From NCBI RefSeq assembly GCF_020162115.1, contig NZ_CP083911.1:2232001-2296000 (forward strand): a stretch of DNA of 64,000 bases. The letters run 5' to 3'. This stretch comes from Tepidimonas taiwanensis (lineage in GTDB: Bacteria > Pseudomonadota > Gammaproteobacteria > Burkholderiales > Burkholderiaceae_C). Below, in pieces: positions 7,824-15,939 of the stretch. The stretch's first letter is position 1, and each line of letters starts with the position of its first letter. Position numbers and translations under genes: made by a program. The notes beneath the pieces were generated by a model, which saw only the letters and a program-made list of their open reading frames with translations, did no database searches and was not told the DNA's origin.

Positions 7824-9701
7824 TCAGGCCGTCGCGGGGAGCCGGAAAGCCGACACCTTGTCTTGCAACCGCTGGGCCTGCTCGCGCAGCGTATCGCTTT
7901 GCTGCACGGTCTGCTCCACCAGCAGTTGATTCTGTTGGGTGTCGCGCTCGATTTCCTGCACGGCCCGTCCGGCCTGCTCGATCCCGGCGGCCTGCTCGCG
8001 TGCGCCGACGTCGATTTCCTGCAACTGCTGCTGCACCGTGGCCGAAGAGGCCACGATATCGCGCATGGTCTGCCCGGCCGATTCGACCACCTGCACCCCG
8101 GCACCGATCTGCTGCAGGCTCTCGTCGATGAGCGCCTTGATCTCCCGCGCCGCTTGTGCACTGCGCTGGGCCAGGTTGCGCACCTCGGCCGCGACGACCG
8201 CAAAACCGCGACCGGCCTCACCAGCCCGCGCCGCCTCCACCGCCGCATTGAGCGCCAGAATGTTGGTCTGGAAGGCGATGCTGTCGATCGTGCCGGTGAT
8301 GGCGCCGATGCGGTCGGCCGAGCCGCGGATGGTGTGCATGGTCTGCACGACCTGCCCGGTGACGCGCCCGCCCTCTTCGGCCAGCGCCGCGTTGCGCGCT
8401 GCGCTGTCCCGGCAATGCTGCACCCGCTCCAGTCCGTGCTGGAGGGTCGCGGTGATCTCTTCCATCGCGGCGGCCTGTTCCTCCAGACTCGCAGCCGTCG
8501 ACTGGGCCCGATCCCGCAGCTGGGCCGCGCCGGCGCTGGCCTGGTCGGCGACGTGCAAAATGGCTTCGCTGGCGCGGGTGACGTCCTGAATGAGACCGCG
8601 CAGCGCGTCGTACGCTTGACGGAGGTTGACGATCAGATCGGCCGGCTCGTCGCGTCCCCACGGCGGTGGTGGCACGTCGCGCAAGTCGCCCTGCGCCATG
8701 CGATCCAGGTGGCACGCCACCACCGCCAGCCCCCCGCGGTTGACGCGGTAGAACCCGACGAACAAGTACAGCGCCGCCAGCAGCGACACGCACACGACGC
8801 CCGCAGCGGCGATCACGCTTGTGACCAAGGCCTGCGCACGCTCGCGGGTCAGGGCCTCGAGCTCCGTCAGGGCCTCATCGACAAACGCAAACAGGCCTTC
8901 GACCGTCTGGTCGTGCCGCTGAAAGTATTCCGCCGGGTCGTCGCTGGCCAGGTCGGCCAGAATTTCCTCGCGCCCGTGCTTGACCATCTGACGCGCCGCC
9001 ACCAATGCCGGCGGATCCTCCACTGGATCGCCGTGCGCACGCAGGTGCAGGGCATTGCTGCGGGCCGCGCGTTCGATCGAGATTTCGAGGCGCGACAGCT
9101 GTTCCGCGAAGCGGCGCGCCGTCTCTTCGTTGGGGGAGCGAAGCTGAAAGGCACCCAAACGCCGCGCCTGCGACACGGCGATCAGCGCTTCCGGCATGTC
9201 GGCCACCGCCGCCGCCATCAGGTAATAGGTCACGGGCTCCGGGTCGAGCAACAGGCCCGAGGTCTCGGCGACGTGCTCCCACAGGCGCAACGCGGCCGTG
9301 ACGGCCGACACCGATGGGGCCCCCGCGCCATCCTGCAACTGCTCCTCGACCCCCGCCACCAGGCGCGCGATGTGCGCTTCGGTTTGCAGCAGCGCCCCCA
9401 CCGCCGCGTCGCGTTCGCGCAGGGCCTGCAGGGCCTGGCGCAGCGCCTCGCCGCTGGCGCGGCGCTGCTCGGCGGCGTTCGGGACACCCAGCACGATCAA
9501 ATCCGCGAGCACGCGCTGCTGCTGTGCCAGCCGGATCACCGGCAGCACATGCTGCAGGTAAGCGGCCCCGGCGGACTCGCGCTGGGCCAGCTCGATCGAC
9601 TGCGACTCGGCGCGCCACCACAAAACCGCCAGCAACACCAAAGGCGCCACGAAGCACGCGGAAATGACCAGCGACTTGGCCGGGAAGCGCAGCCGGCGCA
9701 T
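7824..9701 (-). CDS. Methyl-accepting chemotaxis protein
   Basis: Transmembrane chemoreceptor feeding CheA/CheW. It is 625 residues from the ATG at 9701, which places a basic stretch (MRRLRFPAKS) directly before TM1 (about 9-28). A periplasmic, mostly helical sensor of about 260 residues with no recognised ligand motif follows, then TM2 (about 292-316), a weak HAMP-like linker, and the cytoplasmic coiled-coil domain. The hairpin tip is unmistakable: IAFQTNILALNAAVEAARAG then EAGRGFAVVAAEVRNLAQRS. No C-terminal NWETF-type CheR tether is present. In-frame ATG (9821) and TTG (9833) codons upstream would add unlike sequence. No che or flagellar genes are nearby, so the ligand is unknown. Confidence 0.93.
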   Translation of the reverse strand: MRRLRFPAKSLVISACFVAPLVLLAVLWWRAESQSIELAQRESAGAAYLQHVLPVIRLAQQQRVLADLIVLGVPNAAEQRRASGEALRQALQALRERDAAVGALLQTEAHIARLVAGVEEQLQDGAGAPSVSAVTAALRLWEHVAETSGLLLDPEPVTYYLMAAAVADMPEALIAVSQARRLGAFQLRSPNEETARRFAEQLSRLEISIERAARSNALHLRAHGDPVEDPPALVAARQMVKHGREEILADLASDDPAEYFQRHDQTVEGLFAFVDEALTELEALTRERAQALVTSVIAAAGVVCVSLLAALYLFVGFYRVNRGGLAVVACHLDRMAQGDLRDVPPPPWGRDEPADLIVNLRQAYDALRGLIQDVTRASEAILHVADQASAGAAQLRDRAQSTAASLEEQAAAMEEITATLQHGLERVQHCRDSAARNAALAEEGGRVTGQVVQTMHTIRGSADRIGAITGTIDSIAFQTNILALNAAVEAARAGEAGRGFAVVAAEVRNLAQRSAQAAREIKALIDESLQQIGAGVQVVESAGQTMRDIVASSATVQQQLQEIDVGAREQAAGIEQAGRAVQEIERDTQQNQLLVEQTVQQSDTLREQAQRLQDKVSAFRLPATA

Positions 9702-9969
9702 CAGCGCCACGGCGGGCGCAAAAATGCCCTGCGCCTGGCGCAACGATCCGGCTGCGCAAGAGATGCCGTTTGACGCGGGGCCTGAATAGGGGAGTCCTTG
9801 GGGTTGGGGGCCGAAAATCATTTTTTGAATCAAAAAAGCACACCGGCAGCCCTCTCAGGAAAGTGGGCCGCCCGCATCCGTCACTCCTGTGGGCGCAAGC
9901 GTAGCAGGTGGCGACGGGGCTCAACCCCATTGGTGCCCCCGGAATTACCCTGAAGTGGGCCCCCCAGCC

Positions 9970-11241
9970 TCACGCCGCCGCCAGCGCCTGCGCCAGATCG
10001 GCCTTCAGGTCCTCGATGTGCTCGATGCCCACGCACAGGCGCACGGTGTCTTCCGTCACGCCGGCCTGGGCCAGCTCCTCGGGCGAGAGTTGCCGGTGCG
10101 TGGTCGAGGCCGGATGCGTGGCCAGCGAACGCACGTCGCCGATGTTGACCAGCCGCGTGAAGAGTTGCAGCGCATCCAGGAAGCGCTCGCCCGCGGCGCG
10201 GCCGCCTTCGATGCCAAACGTCAGCAACCCCGAGGCGCGGCCGCCCAGGTAGCGCTGTGCCAGCGCGTGGTACGGGTCGTCGGGCAGCCCGGCGTAGCGC
10301 ACCCAGCGCACCTTGGGGTGCGCGCGCAGGAACTGCGCCACCGCCAGCGTGTTGTCGCAGATGCGGTCCATGCGCAGCGGCAGCGTCTCGATGCCCTGCA
10401 GGATCAGGAAGGCGTTGAACGGCGAGATCGCCGCGCCCATGTTGCGCAGCGGCACGACGCGCGCCCGCCCGATGTAGGCCGCAGGCCCCAGCGCCTCGGT
10501 ATAGACCACGCCGTGGTAACTCACGTCGGGTTCGTTGAGGCGACGGAAGCGCGCCTTGTGCTCGGCCCACGGGAAGCGGCCCGAATCGACGATGGCGCCG
10601 CCGACGCTGTTGCCGTGGCCGCCCAGGTATTTGGTCAGCGAGTGCACGACGATATCGGCCCCGTGCTCGAACGGGCGGCACAGGTAAGGGCTGGGCACGG
10701 TGTTGTCGACGATCAGCGGCACGCCGTGGCGGTGCGCGATCGCGGCCAGCGCGGCGATGTCGGTGACGTTGCCGCGCGGGTTGCCCATCGATTCGCAGTA
10801 GATCGCTTTGGTGCGCGCATCGATCAGCGGCTCGAACGTCTCGGGCCGGTCGCTGTCGGCAAAGCGCACCGCGATGCCGTACTGCGGCAGCGTGTGGGCG
10901 AACAGGTTGTACGTGCCGCCGTAGAGCGCGCTGGCGGAGACGATGTTGTCGCCCGCCTCGGCGATGGTCTGGATGGCGTAGGTGATGGCCGCCTGGCCGG
11001 AAGCGAGCGCCAGCGCGCCGACACCCCCTTCGAGCGCGGCGAGGCGCTCCTCCAGCACCGCCTGCGTCGGGTTCATGATGCGGGTGTAGATATTGCCCGG
11101 CACCTTGAGGTCGAACAGGTCGGCGCCGTGCTGTGCGCTGTCGAACGCATACGCCACGGTCTGGTAGATCGGCGGCACCACGGCCTTGGTGGTGGGGTCG
11201 GGGCGGTAGCCGGCGTGCACGGCCTGGGTCTCGAAGCGCAT
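9970..11241 (-). CDS. metY: O-acetylhomoserine sulfhydrylase (PLP-dependent)
   Basis: Cys/Met-metabolism PLP enzyme that converts O-acetyl-homoserine plus sulfide to homocysteine, supplying methionine synthesis. The 423 residues are typical of MetY. The PLP lysine sits in HSLTKYLGGHGNSVGG; YTRIMNPTQAVLEERLAALEGG and SGQAAITYAIQTIAEAGDNIV form the cofactor site. The C-terminus contains SLATHPASTTHRQLSPEELA. The ATG at 11241 is preceded by AGGAGA. MetZ (succinyl-homoserine specific) is the alternative within the same family; the roughly 420-residue length and insertions favour MetY. It lies near the ahcY-tlyA-metF methyl-cycle operon but is a separate unit. Confidence 0.88.
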   Translation of the reverse strand: MRFETQAVHAGYRPDPTTKAVVPPIYQTVAYAFDSAQHGADLFDLKVPGNIYTRIMNPTQAVLEERLAALEGGVGALALASGQAAITYAIQTIAEAGDNIVSASALYGGTYNLFAHTLPQYGIAVRFADSDRPETFEPLIDARTKAIYCESMGNPRGNVTDIAALAAIAHRHGVPLIVDNTVPSPYLCRPFEHGADIVVHSLTKYLGGHGNSVGGAIVDSGRFPWAEHKARFRRLNEPDVSYHGVVYTEALGPAAYIGRARVVPLRNMGAAISPFNAFLILQGIETLPLRMDRICDNTLAVAQFLRAHPKVRWVRYAGLPDDPYHALAQRYLGGRASGLLTFGIEGGRAAGERFLDALQLFTRLVNIGDVRSLATHPASTTHRQLSPEELAQAGVTEDTVRLCVGIEHIEDLKADLAQALAAA

Positions 11242-11417
11242 CGGGGTCTCCTGTCGAACGGGTCAGAAAAAGATCGGTCAACGAAACGGCCCACCGCACC
11301 GCGGCAGGGGCCACGGCACGCACCATAGCGCATCGCGGGACCAGTTGTCGAATACCGATTCATCAGATCGATATACCCACGGGCGATGACGACCGGCCCG
11401 CGCCAAGGATGCTGCCG

Positions 11418-11423
11418 TAAGAT
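11418..11423 (+). promoter_or_regulatory. -10 element of the Rpn nuclease gene, 7 nt before ATG
   Basis: TAAGAT is followed by GCCGCGG and then the ATG. There is no Shine-Dalgarno sequence. A transcript starting at normal distance would be leaderless. Confidence 0.45.
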
Positions 11424-11430
11424 GCCGCGG

Positions 11431-12384
11431 ATGAGCACCCCAGACGGCAGCTACAAGTGGCTCTTTGGCGAACCGCGCCTCGTCGCCGACCTGCTGCGCG
11501 CCTACGTTCCAGGGCCGTGGGAGCAGGCCGACTTCTCCACACTCGAGCGCGTCAACGCCAGCTATGTGGACGAGCGCGAGCGCCAGCGCCACGACGATAT
11601 GGTGTGGCGGCTGCGTGTCGGCCAGCGTTGGGTGTGGGTGTACCTGCTGCTGGAGTTCCAGCAGGCGGTGGAGCCCCACATGGCGCTGCGCATGCTGGGC
11701 TATGTGGCGCTGCTGGCCCAGCACCTTGTCCGCGAGAACCAGCGCAACGACGACGGAAGCCTCCCGCTGTTGCTGCCCGTCGTGCTCCACAGCGGCGAGG
11801 CGCGCTGGACAGCCCCCACCGAAGCCGCTGAGCTCTTTGACGACTCGCTGCCCACGCTGCTGCCTTATGTGCCGCACCTGAAGTACGTGCTGCTGGAGCA
11901 GGCGCGTCTCGTGCGCCACGAAGTGCCCGCCACCGCCAACCTCGCGCAAGCCATCTTCGAGCTCGAGCAGGGGCAAAGCCGCGAAGAGCTCAGCCGGCTG
12001 CTTCAGGCGCTGCAGCAGTGGCTGGCCGACGAGGCGTCCGCGCCACTGCGCCGCCACTTGACCGTGTGGCTCAAGCACTGGTTGCGCCGCAGCCGCCGCC
12101 GGGGTAGGATACTCGATGAGCTGCAAGCCCTGCCCGACCTGTTGGAGCCCACGATGAAGCTACACGAAAAACTCGACCGGTGGTACGACCAGGCGGTGGA
12201 AGAGGGTATCGAACAAGGCCAGCACCAGGGCCTGGCCAAGGCGGTGGCGCTGCAGGCGCGGCTGCGCTTTGGCGAGCTGCCCGACTGGGCGCACGCGCGG
12301 CTGGCGGCAGCCACTGACGCCGAGCTCGAGCGCTGGCTCGCTGGCATGCTCAGTGCCACGAGCTTGCAAGATCTGCTGTCATAA
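11431..12384 (+). CDS. Rpn-family recombination-promoting nuclease / PD-(D/E)xK putative transposase
   Basis: The 317-residue protein begins MSTPDGSYKWLFGEPRLVADLL, the N-terminal pattern of the Rpn/YhgA-like family. The PD-(D/E)xK core is seen as HDDMVWRLRVG followed by VYLLLEFQQAVEPHMALRML, with the conserved E-x-Q. A helical C-terminal part (GIEQGQHQGLAKAVALQARLRFG) resembles the DUF4351-type tail common in this family. Rpn proteins cleave DNA and raise recombination in E. coli. Whether this one does, and whether it is mobile, is not shown: no terminal repeats or transposition genes flank it. It stands alone between metY and metF. Confidence 0.8.
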   Translation: MSTPDGSYKWLFGEPRLVADLLRAYVPGPWEQADFSTLERVNASYVDERERQRHDDMVWRLRVGQRWVWVYLLLEFQQAVEPHMALRMLGYVALLAQHLVRENQRNDDGSLPLLLPVVLHSGEARWTAPTEAAELFDDSLPTLLPYVPHLKYVLLEQARLVRHEVPATANLAQAIFELEQGQSREELSRLLQALQQWLADEASAPLRRHLTVWLKHWLRRSRRRGRILDELQALPDLLEPTMKLHEKLDRWYDQAVEEGIEQGQHQGLAKAVALQARLRFGELPDWAHARLAAATDAELERWLAGMLSATSLQDLLS

Positions 12385-12527
12385 CGGCAGATGCTTCCCC
12401 GCGTTGAAGTCCCGACGTCGGCTCGCCAACGGCACCGCGTCGTCAACGACGGCTGATGGTGGGCCCAACGACCGACGCCAGAAACACCGGTGCCCACGCC
12501 AGCGCATGGTACGGACCGCTGACGTCG

Positions 12528-12547
12528 GCGCGCCGCTAGCGGCGCGC
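12528..12547 (-). terminator. Perfect GC palindrome directly after metF
   Basis: GCGCGCCGC-TA-GCGGCGCGC, 20 bp, starts three bases beyond the metF stop codon. It could end or stabilise the ahcY-tlyA-metF transcript, but no U-tract follows, so intrinsic termination is doubtful. Confidence 0.35.
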
Positions 12548-12549
12548 GC

Positions 12550-13392
12550 TCAAGCAACGTCCGGCAGCAGGTCCAGTCGCTGCAGGATCGCGAGCGTCGT
12601 GTCGGCCTGGTTCATCGTGTAAAAGTGCAGGCCCGGCACCCCGGCGGTGCGCAACTGGTCGCACAGATCGGTCACCACGTCCAGCCCGAAGGCGCGGATC
12701 GACGCCACGTCGTCGCCGTAGCTCTGCAGCCGCAGCCGGATCCAGCGCGGCACCTCCGCCCCGCAGGCGTCGGAAAAGCGCAGCAGCTGGCTCGCGTTGG
12801 TGATGGGCATGATGCCGGGCACGATCGGCACGTCCACGCCGAGCGCATAGGCGTCGTCGACGAAGCGGAAGTACGCGTCCGTGTTGAAAAAATACTGCGT
12901 GATGGCCGAGTCAGCCCCCGCGCGCACCTTCTCGGCGAAGGCCTGCAGGTCGGCCTGCGGCGAGCGGGCCTGCGGGTGCATCTCGGGGTAGGCCGCTACC
13001 TCGATGTGAAACGCATCGCCGAACTCGGCGCGGATGAAGGCCACCAGATCGCGCGCATAGGTGAACGCGCCGCCCAACCCGTAGCCGCTGGGCAGGTCGC
13101 CACGCAGCGCGACCAGGCGCTTCACGCCCATGGCCTGCAGCTGCGCCAGTTGCGCGCGCACGCGCTCGCGCGTGGCACCGATGCACGAGAAATGCGCCGC
13201 CGCGCTCACCCCTTCGGCCAGGATCTCGGCGACGGTGGCGAAGGTCCCCTCCTGCGTGGAGCCGCCCGCGCCATAGGTGACGGAACAGAAATCCGGGCGT
13301 GCGGCGTAGAGCCGCTGGCGCGCGGCACGCAGCTTGGCGGCGCCCTCCGGTGTCTTCGGCGGAAAAAACTCGAAACTCAACGACAAAGCCAT
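12550..13392 (-). CDS. metF: 5,10-methylenetetrahydrofolate reductase
   Basis: FAD-dependent enzyme that makes 5-methyl-THF, the methyl donor for methionine synthase. 280 residues, a normal MetF length. Recognisable segments are SFEFFPPKTPEGAAKL, SVTYGAGGS, LVALRGDLP and ITQYFFNTDAYFRFVDD. The start lies inside the end of tlyA (16-nt overlap), which indicates translational coupling. It is the last gene of ahcY-tlyA-metF, so the SAH riboswitch upstream of ahcY probably governs it too. Confidence 0.96.
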   Translation of the reverse strand: MALSLSFEFFPPKTPEGAAKLRAARQRLYAARPDFCSVTYGAGGSTQEGTFATVAEILAEGVSAAAHFSCIGATRERVRAQLAQLQAMGVKRLVALRGDLPSGYGLGGAFTYARDLVAFIRAEFGDAFHIEVAAYPEMHPQARSPQADLQAFAEKVRAGADSAITQYFFNTDAYFRFVDDAYALGVDVPIVPGIMPITNASQLLRFSDACGAEVPRWIRLRLQSYGDDVASIRAFGLDVVTDLCDQLRTAGVPGLHFYTMNQADTTLAILQRLDLLPDVA

Positions 13393-14144
13393 GCAAAAAA
13401 CTCCCGGTTACCGTCGCCGCCGGCGATCGGGCTGTCGAAGTAGTTGCGCAGCCGCAACCCCAGCGCCGTCGCGGCCTGTTCGATGCGCGCGCGCACCCGG
13501 CCGTAAGCGGCGGCGTCCTTGACCAGCCCGCCCTTGCCGATGTCGGCCGGTTGCAGCTCGAACTGGGGCTTGACCAGCATCAGCATCTGGCCGTGCGGTG
13601 CGAGCAGCGGCACGAGCGCCGGCCACACCAGCGTCTGTGAGATGAACGACAGGTCGCCGACGATGAGGTCGAAGGGCGGTGCCGCGTCGGCCCCCCCGGC
13701 CTGGAGCAGCGCGGCCGCGTCCAGCGTGCGCGCGTTGCAGCGCTCGATGGCCACCACGCGCGGATCGGCGCGCAGCCGCTCGTGCAACTGCCCATGCCCG
13801 ACGTCGACGCCAACGACACGCGCCGCCCCCGCCTGCAGCAGGCAGTCGGTGAATCCGCCCGTGCTCTGGCCCACGTCGAGGCAGCGCCAGCCGCGCACGT
13901 CCAGCCCGGTGTGTGCCAGCGCCCCGGCAAGCTTGAGCCCGCCGCGCGAGACGTAACGCAGCTCGGCATCGTCGGCCAGCACGACGTCGGCCGTGGGCGG
14001 CACGGCGTCACCGGCCTTGCGCACCGGCTGCCACGGCGCGTCGGGGCCGGCGCGCCAGCGCACCGCGCCGCGCTCGATGAGCCGCTGCGCCGCCGAGCGC
14101 GTGGGCGCGAGCCCCCGTTGCACCAGCCACTGGTCCGCGCGCAC
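13377..14144 (-). CDS. tlyA: TlyA-family rRNA (cytidine-2'-O)-methyltransferase
   Basis: Predicted SAM-dependent 2'-O-methyltransferase of 16S/23S rRNA. The N-terminal S4 RNA-binding domain starts MRADQWLVQRGLAPTRSAAQ; then come YVSRGGLKLAGAL, the SAM motif CLDVGQSTGGFTDCLL, GDLSFIS and the catalytic-lysine region LVKPQFE. 255 residues from a GTG start that lies 12 nt after the ahcY stop. Some family members were first annotated as hemolysins. Placement between ahcY and metF ties a methyltransferase to the methyl-cycle operon. Confidence 0.93.
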   Translation of the reverse strand: MRADQWLVQRGLAPTRSAAQRLIERGAVRWRAGPDAPWQPVRKAGDAVPPTADVVLADDAELRYVSRGGLKLAGALAHTGLDVRGWRCLDVGQSTGGFTDCLLQAGAARVVGVDVGHGQLHERLRADPRVVAIERCNARTLDAAALLQAGGADAAPPFDLIVGDLSFISQTLVWPALVPLLAPHGQMLMLVKPQFELQPADIGKGGLVKDAAAYGRVRARIEQAATALGLRLRNYFDSPIAGGDGNREFFAWLCR

Positions 14145-14156
14145 CGCGCCGCGCCC

Positions 14157-15593
14157 TCAGTAGCGGTAGGTGTCGGGCTTGTACGGCCCCTCCTTCGGCA
14201 CGCCGATGTAGGCGGCCTGTTCGTCCGTGAGCTCGGTCAGCATCGCGCCGAGTTTTTTCAGCTGCAGCCGCGCCACCTTCTCGTCCAGATGCTTGGGCAG
14301 CACGTAGACCTTGCCTTTTTCGTAGTAGTCGCGGTGGCTGTAGAGCTCGATCTGCGCGATGGTCTGGTTGGCAAACGAGCTGCTCATCACGTAGCTCGGA
14401 TGACCCGTGGCGCAGCCCAGGTTGACCAGCCGACCCTTGGCCAGCAGGATGATGCGCTTGCCGTCCTCGAAGATCACGTGATCGACCTGGGGCTTGATTT
14501 CCTCCCAGCGGCAGCGCGCCTCCAGCGACGCCACGTCGATCTCGTTGTCGAAGTGGCCAATGTTGCACACGATGGCCTGGTCCTTCATGCGGGCCATGTG
14601 TTCGTAGGTGATGACGTGCTTGTTGCCGGTGGCGGTGACGAAGATGTCGGCCTTGTCGGCGGCGTAGTCCATCGTCACGACCTTGTAGCCTTCCATCGCC
14701 GCCTGCAGCGCGCAAATCGGGTCGATCTCGGTCACCCACACCTGGGCCGACAGCGCCCGCAGCGCCTGCGCGCTGCCCTTGCCGACGTCGCCGTAGCCGC
14801 ACACCACCGCGATCTTGCCGGCGATCATCACGTCGGTGGCGCGCTTGATGCCATCGACCAGCGACTCGCGGCAGCCGTAGAGATTGTCGAACTTGCTCTT
14901 CGTGACGCTGTCGTTGACGTTGATCGCGCGAAACATCAGCTCACCGCGCGCGGCCATCTGCTTGAGCCGGTTGACGCCGGTGGTGGTTTCCTCGGTCACG
15001 CCGATGATCTGCGCGCTCTTGCGGCTGTACCACGTCGGGTCCTGCGCCAGCCGGGCGCGGATCGCGGCGAAGAGCACGCGCTCCTCCTCGCTGTGCGGGT
15101 GGTCGAGCACCGAGGGATCGCGCTCGGCCTTGACGCCCAGGTGCATCAGCAGCGTCGCATCGCCGCCGTCGTCCAGGATCATGTTGGGGCCTTCGTCGGG
15201 CGCGCCCGCCGGGCCGAACTCGAAAATCCGGTGCGTGTAGTCCCAATACTGCTCCAGCGTCTCGCCCTTGAACGCGAATACCGGCGTGCCGGCCGCGGCG
15301 ATCGCGGCGGCCGCGTGGTCCTGCGTCGAAAAAATATTGCACGACGCCCAGCGCACCCGCGCCCCCAACGCCTGCAGCGTCTCGATCAGCACGGCGGTCT
15401 GGATGGTCATGTGCAGGCTGCCGGCGATGCGCGCGCCCTTGAGGGGCTGGCTGGCGGCGTATTCCTCGCGGATCGCCATCAACCCGGGCATTTCGGTTTC
15501 GGCGATGCGGATTTCCTTGCGCCCCCATTCGGCCAGGCCGATGTCGGCGATCACGCAATCGGTGGGCAGGGGATGTTTCAGCGGTGCGTTCAT
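14157..15593 (-). CDS. ahcY: S-adenosylhomocysteine hydrolase
   Basis: Cytoplasmic NAD-dependent enzyme splitting S-adenosylhomocysteine into adenosine and homocysteine; it removes the product inhibitor of methyltransferases. 478 residues including the bacterial insertion. The NAD-binding motif is VVCGYGDVGKGSAQALRALS; LHMTIQTAVLIETL and the C-terminal KPDTYRY are diagnostic. The ATG at 15593 has AGGAG upstream. It is the first gene of the operon with tlyA and metF, behind a promoter and an SAH riboswitch. Confidence 0.98.
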   Translation of the reverse strand: MNAPLKHPLPTDCVIADIGLAEWGRKEIRIAETEMPGLMAIREEYAASQPLKGARIAGSLHMTIQTAVLIETLQALGARVRWASCNIFSTQDHAAAAIAAAGTPVFAFKGETLEQYWDYTHRIFEFGPAGAPDEGPNMILDDGGDATLLMHLGVKAERDPSVLDHPHSEEERVLFAAIRARLAQDPTWYSRKSAQIIGVTEETTTGVNRLKQMAARGELMFRAINVNDSVTKSKFDNLYGCRESLVDGIKRATDVMIAGKIAVVCGYGDVGKGSAQALRALSAQVWVTEIDPICALQAAMEGYKVVTMDYAADKADIFVTATGNKHVITYEHMARMKDQAIVCNIGHFDNEIDVASLEARCRWEEIKPQVDHVIFEDGKRIILLAKGRLVNLGCATGHPSYVMSSSFANQTIAQIELYSHRDYYEKGKVYVLPKHLDEKVARLQLKKLGAMLTELTDEQAAYIGVPKEGPYKPDTYRY

Positions 15594-15660
15594 GGGCAGT
15601 GACTCCTGACAGGTCGGTTCACCACCGCTGGCGCTGGACACTGCTCACGCCACGTCGGTG

Positions 15661-15761
15661 GGTGAGCGTCGTTGTCACGAAACCGCCCGGACATCGGGCG
15701 GCCGTCTGACGAGCCTCGCCGCCGCACGGCATCGGTGCGGCACGCTGCAACGCTCCTCGGC
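15661..15761 (-). ncRNA. SAH riboswitch in the ahcY leader
   Basis: On the minus strand the leader contains, in order, GCCGAGGAGCGTTGCAG (from 15761), GCGAGGCTCGTC (15719-15708) and CAACGACGCTCACC (ending at 15661). These are the conserved blocks of the S-adenosylhomocysteine riboswitch. GAGCG pairs with CGCTC and TTG with CAA, closing P1, and CGAG can pair with CTCG in the pseudoknot region. The spacing to a TATAAT promoter puts the transcript start just before the aptamer. The family normally turns on downstream genes when SAH accumulates. Known targets include ahcY and metF, both of which are in this operon. Confidence 0.9.
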
Positions 15762-15771
15762 AGACGCGCGC

Positions 15772-15777
15772 ATTATA
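15772..15777 (-). promoter_or_regulatory. -10 box of the ahcY operon
   Basis: A perfect TATAAT on the minus strand (15777-15772), about 10 nt before the first conserved base of the SAH riboswitch. The -35 region is unremarkable. Confidence 0.65.
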
Positions 15778-15806
15778 GGCCGCCGGGGCCGCGCATGGGG
15801 CGTTCC

Positions 15807-15812
15807 TATAAT
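15807..15812 (+). promoter_or_regulatory. -10 box of ispB
   Basis: A perfect TATAAT on the plus strand, back to back with the ahcY TATAAT thirty bases away. The -35 region of each promoter must overlap the other promoter. It implies an ispB leader of about 120 nt. Confidence 0.5.
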
Positions 15813-15939
15813 TGGCGCCATCAGCCCGTGGACAGGGTGGAGACGGCGGCCGCGCTTGACCGCCGCCCCCGTCCGACTGTCCCCATGGGTTTTGGCCCGC
15901 ATCGGGCTCCTGTCGCGCCGCTCATCTTCGCCGCTCATC

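Noticed and set aside
9889..11328. 479-codon plus-strand open frame opposite metY
   Set aside because: Shadow of metY: it has no family motif, and the metY frame explains the region completely.
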